Part shown: positions 27,801 to 37,971 of the stretch, piece by piece
Layout: every line of letters begins with the position of its first letter
How positions within the stretch are numbered: position 1 is the stretch's first letter
NCBI RefSeq assembly: GCF_001039355.2
Contig: NW_019774058.1
Location: 351,817-415,816 of the forward strand
Reading direction: 5' to 3'
Source: Lingula anatina
Lineage: Eukaryota > Brachiopoda > Lingulata > Lingulida > Lingulidae
DNA: 64,000 bases
Made by a program: the position numbers and the translations under genes
Notes under the pieces: generated by a model
Databases searched by the model: none
Told to the model about the DNA's origin: nothing
What the model saw: only the letters and a program-made list of their open reading frames with translations

Positions 27801-30800
27801 TGAACTCAAAGAGATATGAGAACATTTTATTGTAAGCAGCTGGTGGATAATTTTATGAACTCTGTTTAATGACTGGCATATCTGCATGCAAAATTTAACA
27901 CTTTTAAGATAGTTTATGAGGGAATAATTCAAATGATTTAACTATCATAAATTAATGTAAATTGAATTTATTAGATTGAATTGTCGCGTGTAATGTTGAA
28001 GATGTAAGAGTGGTGTTTAAAAATGTAAGTCATGCAGTATACCCCAGCACTGCTTATTGTCAGTCAAAGATTTTAGTTTAATGATGTAGGTTTTGTTTTG
28101 TTATTTTATTTTTCATGATATAAAAACTAATTTTCAGTCAACAAATAGTGCAACATGGTTTAAAAATTATTATTATTATTATTATGCACTTTCATTACTA
28201 ATAATAAAAGTTTCTTCTTTGACTGATATCCAGTTAGCTGACAAAGAGCATGAGTTACAGCACTTGAAGCATCTGAGCGTGCAGCACTACCAGCACGAGC
28301 AGCTGGAGGACAGAATGCGACATTACGAGGCTCAGGGGACGTTGGTGGAGAACTTGCAGAGAGATTTAGCTGCTGCTCAGGTTGGTTTCTGTTTGGCAAT
28401 GGCTGATCCAGAGCGGGGGGGGGGGGGGGGGGTGCAGAGGATTTCTAGTTACGGGACTGGTATACTATTCAGGCTTTAAAATGCAAAATGCCCCATATCA
28501 TGTCTGACGACTGTCTACATGTGTTTCCCCCTGATTCAGACCTTAAGAACCGCAAAAACCTATCAAATAAAAGTACCTGATGTGTATATTTTCTTCTGAA
28601 ATGCACAGGAAAACATGGTAGTCTAAATGTCTGGCTACAAGTTTAAAACTAACTTAAACTAACTTAATCAGAACAAGTATTAAAAAAACTAGATCAAAGT
28701 GCAGGGTCGGGTCGTTCTCCATGAAAATCAAATTTGGCAGTAGAATCTCAGATAAGAAACCTTCAAGGCAAGGTTAACTTATTTAATTTACGTCCTCTTC
28801 TACTGCTAGGATGCCATCAATGCCCTGACCTCCCAGAACAGCGACCTCAGAACCATGCTGGCAAAATCCCAGGAGAAAGAGAAAGAACTGGGAAATATCA
28901 CCACGGCAGATGGCGTCAGGAAAGACGATGTGGTGAGTGGAAGAGGCATTTTGTCCATCAAAAGTTTCTTGCCATATATGTTTATTAATGGTTTTTAATA
29001 AAAAATTGAAGGTTCTTGTTGCCTTATTATTATCATTTTATTTTCATTATTGATATTGGAAATAAAAAATTACGATTGTGGCTGTTTATAAAAGGAACTC
29101 TGTGATTTATTATTTAAAGGCAAAAATAGGTTGAATTTACCAATAATTCATTTTGATTCACATATCTGCGTCTTGATAAATGACATCTTTAATGTTAAAC
29201 TCATCTGGTGAAATTCTTTCCTTCATAAAATTCTTATTCTTATTCTTTAACACTTGACTTTATTTATCACAGGTTGCCTCCTTGTCAGCTTCCATACAAC
29301 AGTTAGAGATGGAAAGAAACCAGATCCTACAGCAATATGAAGAGGAGCAAGAGAAACATTACCAAGCTAAGAAGAAGGCGGAACAAGCAGAAAAACAGAA
29401 AGATGAGCTGGAGAAAAAACTTGAGGGTCAAGGTAAGTGTGGAGAAATGGTCTCAGATTGGTGTGTGGCAGCTGGCATTTCTAAAAGCTGGGAACTTTCT
29501 TCATTTCAGGCCCCTAAACTTATAAGGTTTACTACCATCTAATGTAAATCATATGCCACTTCCACCTTGTTTTAATTTAACAAATTACTTTGTAATACTT
29601 GTTTTTTTATTATTAAATTTTTGTCTTCCCCCCCTCCCCTTTTACCGAGAAACCCTTTTATCAAACTGTGGATGTTGTGAATATTTTGAGCAGCTGAGGT
29701 GTAACATATTATTATGTGTTGTCTGTGTTGTATTGTAGATGAGATATAATATATTATTATATAGATTAATAGTACTGAGTCTTATGGTTAGGATGTACGC
29801 CAATTTGAGATCATTATTACATCCACAAGGAGGTTAATATGTTTTTCGGATTGTTTGTTTTTTAAGTACTGTAAGTCAAAGGTTACGAATGGGTTCTGTT
29901 AAATTTTTCAGGATATGTCAGAAATGGGATTTGGTGATTCACTAAAAAATTAACCAAATAATTGCTTATAATGGGGATTAAGCTGCCTTGGCATGAGTGA
30001 TTTTTCTATTTGTTAATGATTTGAAATGTTGTACATTCATGAAAATGACTGTTTGTCTATTTCCGGATTGTGTTTTAATTATTTCAGTCCCAGCCACTCA
30101 CAATGGAGAAGTGATAACTAAGGAGCAGTATGAATCTCTTCAGCATGTCATGGAGTTACTGGAGGTAGGATGAGAATGGCTGAACCACTTAGATATTTGG
30201 GCCAAGATTTTGACTTCTTATTCTTATGTTTCTCCATAGCTTTATTTATGTGAATTTCTCTTTGTATTTGTAACCATTTGTTTGGTGCATTTGCTTTCAG
30301 TAATATTACCAATTTAAGATATATATTGTTTTTTTTTTTCTCTCCCCAGGACAAATATACAAGTGCAATGAGAGCTAAGGCAGAGCTCATTGATAGAAAT
30401 GAGCAGCTAGAGCATTTAACTATGCAACTAGAGGGAGAGACAGAGACTATAGGTATGCTCCTATTTGTATTGTATTGTATTGTATTGTGTATTGTATTGT
30501 GTTGTATTGTATTGAGGAACAGTCAACAACTAAAGCATGAAATTCAAGTTTGTTATTGTCTGTTATTAATTAAATACTTATCATGTGAATGAAGAAAAAA
30601 TACACAGATGATTTTAATTTGACCGCTTATTCCTTTTGTTTACTATCAGGTGAATATGTCAGTCTGTATCAGCACCAGAGGGCAGCACTGAGACAGAAAC
30701 AAGAGGAGAAGGAAGCTTATATACAAAGGTTATCTCTAGACAGAGAAGAAATGAGGGTAAGAAACATGTACAAATGCGTGTTTGCATGGGGATTGTACTT

Positions 30801-31164
30801 TTTTAGTTTCTTTTGGATAAAATAAATTCCATTCATCAGTTTACCCAATATGTTATTTTCCATGATCATCAGCATTTGAATGTCAATTTTCCTAAATAAT
30901 ATTAAATTTCATTTGTTTTTATTTATATTTTCAGAATAAACTGGGAGAACTTCAAGCATTGGTAGTCCAGCTGATGCAGGAACGCAATATGTTACAGACT
31001 TACCACAGTGCCAACCAGACCCCCTCTCCACAAACTGGGCCACACACTGGGCCACAGGCCAAGACGAAAAAACACATCAATGGGACACTGGACAGCTCAC
31101 AATTAGATGGTAGGTCTTAAAGATATTTTTTATTTAATAATATTTAATTTTTGTCGGTGGATAT

Positions 31165-31211
<47 letters not shown>

Positions 31212-31646
31212 TGCCAATGACTGAAATGCAAAAAATATCAACAATACCTTGTAGAACCTGGGAAGTGGATTAAAATTTGAAGGCCCAATTAAATACTGTC
31301 ATCTACAGAGTATTTCAACTTGATGTTTTTGTTTATATTTTCAGATTGGCCTGATTATGGTAGCAGCAGTTCTGACAGTGATGTTAGTGAAGTAGAAGCA
31401 GTTATCGCAGGGTCACCATCATCATCAAAAACTGAGTCAAAATCGACACCTGCTGCCTCTTCTCCCAACCCTGCTGCTAAAAATCCAGAGCAGCAGTCAA
31501 CATGGACACCACAAGACGAAACTGCTCATAAAATTATGCACTTGCTGAATGAACTTGGAAATCCAAACATGGTTCAGAATGTTGCATTTTCGGAGAGAAA
31601 CTTCCACCCTTGCACGCATTGTAAGGGAAGACTGCTTTCTTTGTAA
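12892..31646 (+). CDS. GOLGA2: Golgin subfamily A member 2 (GM130), cis-Golgi tether
   Basis: GM130 coats the cis-Golgi, binds p115/USO1 through its basic N terminus and GRASP65 through its C terminus, and tethers vesicles. Exons: 12892-12939, 13755-13898, 14352-14434, 14723-14794, 15096-15159, 15539-15601, 16684-16764, 18061-18162, 18370-18463, 18748-18854, 20007-20065, 20380-20521, 20952-21038, 22497-22604, 25856-25943, 26306-26465, 26874-27066, 27542-27655, 28234-28380, 28810-28932, 29273-29432, 30088-30164, 30350-30452, 30650-30756, 30935-31109, 31345-31646. They total 3003 bases (1000 aa; human 1002) with every phase consistent. Residues 9-23 are the basic p115-binding type segment, followed by TP and SP sites where mammals have the Cdk1 site. 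Then come TESLQQLSRQINGL, a long coiled coil containing QNKDLKQQLAELQNGFVKL, GEYVSLYQHQRAAL, a Ser/Asp-rich patch and IMHLLNELGNP. The last residues do not resemble the vertebrate tail. Confidence 0.97.
14880..14897. repeat. Poly-T tract in a GOLGA2 intron
   Basis: A run of about 18 T in the intron after the exon at 14723-14794. Similar short homopolymers are scattered through the introns of this gene. Confidence 0.8.
18471..18560. repeat. 34-base tandem repeat in a GOLGA2 intron
   Basis: Two almost identical units and a partial third ('cacctaaaacaatgtcacaa' and following bases) start about seven bases after the donor of the exon at 18370-18463. Confidence 0.9.
23233..23424. mobile_element. 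Palindromic dispersed repeat in a GOLGA2 intron
   Basis: A 56-base near-perfect palindrome (23233-23288; arms CCCAGAGA plus TTAGATCGATCTAAA) is followed by a segment (about 23329-23424) that is clearly similar to 41099-41202 and its duplicate near 45035-45145. Shared phrases are TTAATTA-CCCC, GTAGGCG-GACAGAC and TAAGCCG. The family is dispersed and non-coding. Its class is unknown to me. Confidence 0.75.
26050..26083. repeat. CT microsatellite in a GOLGA2 intron
   Basis: An interrupted CT run between the exons at 25856-25943 and 26306-26465. Confidence 0.9.
27599..27830 (+). repeat. 86-base triplication of an exon end and its splice donor
   Basis: The last 57 bases of the GOLGA2 exon 27542-27655, its donor GTAAGT and some intron are repeated from 27685 and, in decayed form, from 27771 (period 86). 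The second copy keeps a perfect donor at 27742, while the third has lost it. Reading through to the second donor shifts frame and meets a stop at about 27743-27745, so only the first donor gives a normal protein. Confidence 0.93.
31150..31211. repeat. ATTT tetranucleotide microsatellite
   Basis: A run of ATTT units in the last GOLGA2 intron. The same tetramer forms arrays at 41676-41721 and 45648-45680 in the duplicated segment. Confidence 0.93.
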
Positions 31647-33527
31647 TGAAGACTGTGATTAACTTTTGAAATTTATTGATTTCATGAAGAACTGCCCTTG
31701 TCGTGCTGTGCTTGAAATACACAGCCTCTATTGTTGTCAGAGTTTTGGCATGGTCGGGTGAGCTTGTACCTTTGGAAAGCTTTCTCTTTTGAGATCAGTT
31801 GCTTGATTAAATGTTAACTGGTCATCAAATTATGATAGAACACGGACTGTGGTTTGTATCAGTGGTGTATGTGTATTCATTTTGTCCACCTCAAGTTTCA
31901 GAGAACTAATGACTTTCCTTTATTATCAATACATGGCACTGTCATTTCCATTATAACAGCATATGGACTGAAACAGATTTGATTCCAGTTAATCCTGGAA
32001 CTTGTCTGTTCTGTGGCGAAATATCTTTTAATTACTAAGCATTCACAGTGGCTGTGGGCATTCAGACAACATCAGATTCTTTCAAGATTAGGATCTTTGT
32101 TAAGCGACCCACAAGATTTCACTTTATCCACTAAACTACTTTTTAAGAAAGAAACAAATAGCTTGCTGCTTGGGATATGTTGTTTAATATGTTCTAATAT
32201 CCACACAGTTTTTTTTCTAAAGGCCCTAGACAAGCCCCATTCATATTTTGGCCAATGATATGGGCCAGATACTTGGATGACAGTGTTAAAGATTTCTAAG
32301 ATCACATTGTGAGTGAGTAATGGCTGAAATACATAGTAACCGTTGTATTGTTGGCACACAACAAATGTATTTCTATTAATTAAACAGGACTACGAGTGGT
32401 CTTATTGTATATAAAGGTGTAAAGATTTCAGTTGGCATTTGTAAATATGGAGAGTGTGTTATTCAGATGGTGCTAATTGTGATGTAAAGACACCAAGAGA
32501 GAGAAAATGAAGGACAACGTACATAATGGAATCACTTGCAGTAAATGGAAATTTGCAGTATTTATAGGGGACTTGGTCTTTTCCTGGTGCACACATCTGT
32601 CTGTATGACAAGTATTATATTTATGTGTTGGCAATTGGTAAAGAATATAAACCTTTGGTTTTGAACCTGCTCTTCAAAATTTCAGTTATTTCTAGTGGAA
32701 GTCTTTCGGATTTACCCAGAAATCTGATCATTTGGGTGTTATAATTATCTCCCCCCCCCCCCCCCACCCTCCTCATACCCCTTCAGGGCTTGCATATTCA
32801 AGATTTTTAAAACATCCACTCCAATTTTTTCTACAAGCTAAACCACTGGTCAAAGAAGGTTGGGGGTCTTAATTAATATTTTGTTCCTCATCGATACCAA
32901 ATTAGATTTAGCAAGAAAAAAGGGGTTTGCATTAACTATGTTCATGACCTGTCACTTCTCTCCTCACCCTCTTAGACTTAAATCATTGAAAGATAAGTTC
33001 TATTCTCTTTGATCCTTTTGACATCATATGGTATACTTAACAGGACAGTTTTGGAGAGAGTGGCATCTGAATAGCCTTTCTGTGACACAATGGAGTTCCC
33101 TAAATGCAGCCTCGGCATAGGACATATGAACTTTTATCTGAACAGCAGGGAGAGAGGTGTGGGTGCCCTGTGAAAGGCAGTAAAACCCCTGTATAAGAAT
33201 TCCTTGTAAGAACCAGCCTTAGTGGACTGGGCCAGTTAAGTATACACGCTCGATGTAAAAAGGTCTTTAGTTAATTTCATATTTAACTTGGCTATATGTT
33301 TGGTGCAAGACTTTGTTCATTGGTCATTTAGTTTTTTTAGTTATTTAAAGCTATTTATGATAGCCACTTATTATGAGGGCCACAGGTTTTGTTATTACTT
33401 AGTTGTTATTATTATTATTATTATAAGAAGTTAAATATTTAAGTTAAATAAGTTATGTCTCTTAATTTGTTCCACATATCCAGACCAGAAGACTCTCCTT
33501 GCCCTTGTTCCTATTTTTGTGTGAGGG

Positions 33528-33782
33528 CCCACAGGGTGTGACCTAGTGACTTAAGAGGTCCTACAAGGTGTGACCTAGTGACCTATGAGGTCCTACAAGG
33601 TGTGACCTATGAGGGCCCACAAGGTGTGACCTAGTGACTTAAGAGGTCCTACAAGGTGTGACCTAGTGACCTATGAGGTCCTACAAGGTATGACCTATGA
33701 GGGCCCACAAGGTGTGACCTATGAGGGCCCACAGGGTGTGACCTAGTGACCTACCAGTATGAGGGCCCACAGGGTGTGACCT
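33528..33782. repeat. Minisatellite of composite units
   Basis: Head-to-tail units built from two alternating blocks, GTGACCTAGTGACCTA and GAGGGCCCACAAGGT or GAGGTCCTACAAGGT, about 30-45 bases per unit. The higher-order alternation suggests expansion of a compound unit. Confidence 0.9.
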
Positions 33783-36135
33783 GTATATATTTCCATAATA
33801 CACAGATTATTCTTTTTTTTTTCTTTTCATTTGTTTACTTTTTGTTACCATTATAAATGAAAGAGTTAAAAAAGGAACATTTACTTTACACCTCCATGTT
33901 TGTTTGTTAAATGACAGAATGTGGGGATGTGAAAATTCCTGATTGTACTGATCAAGCTGAGAGGGGTGGGGTATTAAATATTTGTTAAATTCCATTAGTA
34001 ATTGAAAAAGCTTATCACTGTTTTAAAACAGTGAAAAAGTTTTTCAGTTGAATTACCAGGATGGATAGTGTCTAACCTGTAAATTCCATATGTAGTATGG
34101 TTTGAATATGTCTGAATACATTACAAAAGAAAGAAACCCCTCCCTCTCCTCTGCCTTTTTTTTCAGCTTTTTGTAAACACAACAAACGTGGAAAAAGGCA
34201 TGTAGGAATTGTAAGTGTTCAGTTAATAATTATGTTATTGTCTGTTAATTTAATGGTAGAACGGGAAGGGTATCATCATGGAATAAAAAACAACTTATAA
34301 ATTAAAATTTTGAAATTGTGTTAATTTCTTGTCTCCTTTTTCTTCATGAATAAGGATACGTAGATTAAATTTAATTTAAATATGAAGCAAAAAATAGTGT
34401 CTGATTTTGGAATATATATATATATCCCAAGACGACAATTTTTCCTCTTTTTGGTTGACCGATTACAATAGTTAAAAAGCCCCCTTTCCCCTCCACCCCG
34501 CCACACACACACGCACGCGCGCGTGCGTTTTCACAAAACTATATGACCTCGGTAGCTAATACACGTAGAAAAAAAAACTTCCAAAGGGTTAATTCAATAG
34601 GAAACGCATCTAATTACCACACCGCCTGGCACTGAAATATTGAACTCTGAATGTTTAGCATATTGCGATTGTAAGAAGATCGACCTACTACTGGGGCAGA
34701 CCTTGAGTCAGTATTATATGAATGCGGAAGTGGAGCAATACATGTAGCAGACGGAAAGCGCGGCGACTTGGGTCATTCATTTCACCGGCAGTCATTTCAT
34801 AACTAGAGGTAGGTTGACTTCGATGCGTACGGTTAAAGGCCCCGTAGTGCGTTTTCCTCTTGCCGGATATCTAGACTACGAGGTTACATAAAATGACGTC
34901 AACATATAAAGCATTTACGCAGATCTAGCGTGCACGACATGGTGGCCTAGACAGTAGTTTATCTGAATTTAGGGCAGTAGATGCTCCAAATGCAAACATG
35001 TATCAGTAGCCTAAGTAGGTATCTCTATCGTCATATAAGCACATGTTACAGAAGTCCAGCTAACTTGGCAGTTCACTGTCAGCAGATTTTATTAACAGTG
35101 CATATGTGTACGATCTTGCCGATATGCTTAAAAATAAAGAAACAGGATCCGTAAATGTAGGTCAGTGAAATAAGCTTCAATTATTCGGCTGAAAACGCGC
35201 GCGGTGTCGTGGTTGCTACCTTCTACTAGAGTCACAGATGAATTTTTCACTAGATTTACATGAATATGTCTCTGGATTATTCATAACACGATAGTCTCGT
35301 GTAAAACAGGACACATAATTAATCTGCGGCCCTGGTAGTACGTGGTTGCTTTAACATGCGCCGCAGTTTGAATTCAGTATAGGGAAGGGGGGTGGGGGCA
35401 TAGGGCTTACATTTCTTTCGGTCTTCCTCCACTTCGCTCGACAAATAGTAATACAAAACAGTAAACGAGAACAGTTAGCTGTGATTAGTAGCACAAGCAG
35501 GACAGGGTGTACGGGCACCAGAATGGAAAACTGCGTACTGTGTACGCCCCTCTACTGGATCAGTCAGTGCAAGGATCACACATGGTTCGCTTGGAAATAT
35601 TTTGATTTTATAGAAAAGTATATTCGTAGATAACATAAACAGACTGATTTGATTTGAGAGAGTTACCTCTTCGCATGATGATATTGAAAACTCAGTCAAA
35701 TATTCAGGATGCTTAAGATTGAGAGGCGATCTCAGTGTGTGTTTTTTTTTTAATAAAAATCAAAATTTAAATATAAATTAAATTTTATTTCAATTTACCC
35801 CCCCCCCTTCCAGCCTATCTGTATGTATTAAATTCTCAATCGCCCTTGCGCCCTCCGTCTTCGGGTCTGTTTTATGCATCAGCAGCCTACATGTATCTTT
35901 AACTGTTAGGCTACTTATAATCTCTAGTTAATGAAATACTCCGGGGAACGATTTTAAACTTCGTTACACACACCTGTAAATTAATTGATGGGTGAACTGA
36001 CCATCCGACTGGCGATTTCTGTTTCGGTTTATTAGAATGACTTGTGGGCATACTGTATGTAGTGTTTTTTTTATGGACGGGACAATTTATGTTCATATTA
36101 CACAATATAACACAATACAACCCTTAAGAATATAT

Positions 36136-36285
36136 ATATCAATAGGAAATCAATAGGAAATCTATTAGACGTCCTACAGGATTCCTATCTAAGAAATTTG
36201 TCCAATAGGACCCTATAGGATTTCGGTGCAATTTCCTATAGGGCGTCCTGTAGGACCCTATAGAAAATGTCTTAATAGGGATTGT
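36136..36285. repeat. Self-complementary repeat rich in CCTATAGG
   Basis: Short inverted blocks such as TCCTATAGG, CCTATAGGG, GACGTCCTACAGG and GCGTCCTGTAGG recur on both strands, so the segment can fold on itself. It sits about 90 bases before the exon carrying the F-box gene start codon. No other copy was noticed in this window. Confidence 0.7.
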
Positions 36286-36372
36286 TTTAATTTGAGTTTC
36301 ATAACCAGTATATCACCTCATTAGGGCTTACTCTTTATACTTTCTTTTATTTAGATATTGATATCAAATGAT

Positions 36373-37355
36373 ATGAGTCAGTCTCAGCAGACATCACAGA
36401 GCCAATCCAGTTTAACAAGACCTGAAAAAAGACCAAAACTAGACGAACGAGGAAACGTTGTAAGTAAAACAGACCCCCCCCCCCCTCTCTGTTTGGTGTG
36501 ACAGCCCCAACCCAACCCTTTTGGTATGAGCCTGGAAATTTTGATTGTTATAATGATAAAATAATCAGCATTTTACTATTTGGTTGGAACTGTTTTAATG
36601 CTCTACCTCTCTCTTCAAAAATTCTCCTTCATGTAGGCCCCTAGTAGGACCTACAGAAAAGTGCAGAGAGAGAGAGAGTCAGAGTAGGCCTAATATGTAG
36701 TTATCCAGTGAAAATGTTTTGATTTGACCCTGATAGAAGATAAATGAAAGTTGTTTCCATAAAACACGATTTGGATGTTACTGAAACTGTTATATTTGAT
36801 AACAGAATCACGATTAACACGTGTGTGGGCGTAAATGCTCTGACAAGAGTTTAAAATCTTTTTCCAGAATGTCTATGCATTTTATAATTGCAGGGCATGG
36901 AACAATCCAAGTCCACCAGTACAGAAGGCGAAAGTCCGCTCCCAGATTACAACTTGCCGTGCCATATATTAGAAGAAATCGTCCTAAAACTTTCCGACTT
37001 AAAAGACGTTTTGCGTTGTCTGCGCGTCTGCAAAACTTGGAGTCGTATCCTCAACAGAGTCTCGTTTTGGAAGCGGTATGTGCAGAGTCATTATGATCTA
37101 GAGGCTGCCGATGATCCTTCTTCTGACGAGGTTCTTGCCAACTGGCAGGGTGATCGGTTTTTCATCTATTTCGTTGAGGAAGGTAACCCCGAGTACTACG
37201 TGTTCAAACCGTTTCCAGTGTTGTTGAAGTGTGGCATTATTGTAGGTTCTGGGTTTAAGCTACCAGATGGCGACACAGGCCAGCATTTTGCGACCCTCAC
37301 CATCGCTGTTGATAAGCTGCTCACCCTGAAGAAGAAGTGAGTAGTGTCCCCTCTC

Positions 37356-37388
<33 letters not shown>

Positions 37389-37931
37389 AACGCAATTGTT
37401 TTTAGTCATAGAACACTGTTTGCTGTCAGGTTTTTATCCAGGAGAAATCATGAAAATCAATTGAAAATAACATTCGATATTGAAAATTATACAAAAATTA
37501 CCTTTGCACAGAATAAGAGAATGAAAATTAAAATGTTGTTTTTTAGATCTGCAAAGTTTGAGTGTAACGTAATGGCATATGGCAACGAAGGGGACGGCCC
37601 CCATGCGATATGGCTTATGCCATGGAATGACAGTGGAATGCCCAGTGGAAAGGAGGTATGGTATTGAAGGAAATTTTTTTCAAATTTCCAAACAAAATAT
37701 GTGAGGATCATATAGATTTCCGCCATGCCATTCGGTGGCAACACTTAAAATTACATGCTCAAAATACAAATGGTGTACGCAGATAACTCATGTTTGTTAA
37801 ATTGTAAAATCATTTGTTTACACCATTGAAATCCTTATATAGCTTTTACGAAGCGTGTGAATTGATAACAATAACTGTTTTATATATGTTTATATTCTTG
37901 TGGAATATGTGAGGCGTTGAATTGTCAANCT

Positions 37932-37971
<40 letters not shown>

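Larger units (their letters stand above)
31647..36372. other. GOLGA2 3' UTR, intergenic DNA, and F-box gene upstream region
   Basis: The first part is probably the GOLGA2 3' UTR; its end is not clear because only ATTAAA-type variants are near (for example around 31805 and 32380). A poly-C run lies at about 32751-32765 and a minisatellite at 33528-33782. An ETS-like GCGGAAGTG at about 34725, followed by a donor-like AGAG/GTAGGT near 34806, could mark the promoter and first non-coding exon of the F-box gene. An acceptor at 36351-36354 shows that this gene has an upstream exon. No open frame here resembles a known protein. Confidence 0.6.

Noticed and set aside
32190-32258. A candidate last GOLGA2 exon starting after CCACACAG and encoding FFFLKALDK
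   Set aside because: The acceptor phase fits, but the residues do not resemble the conserved FFYRADENDE tail and there is no other support.
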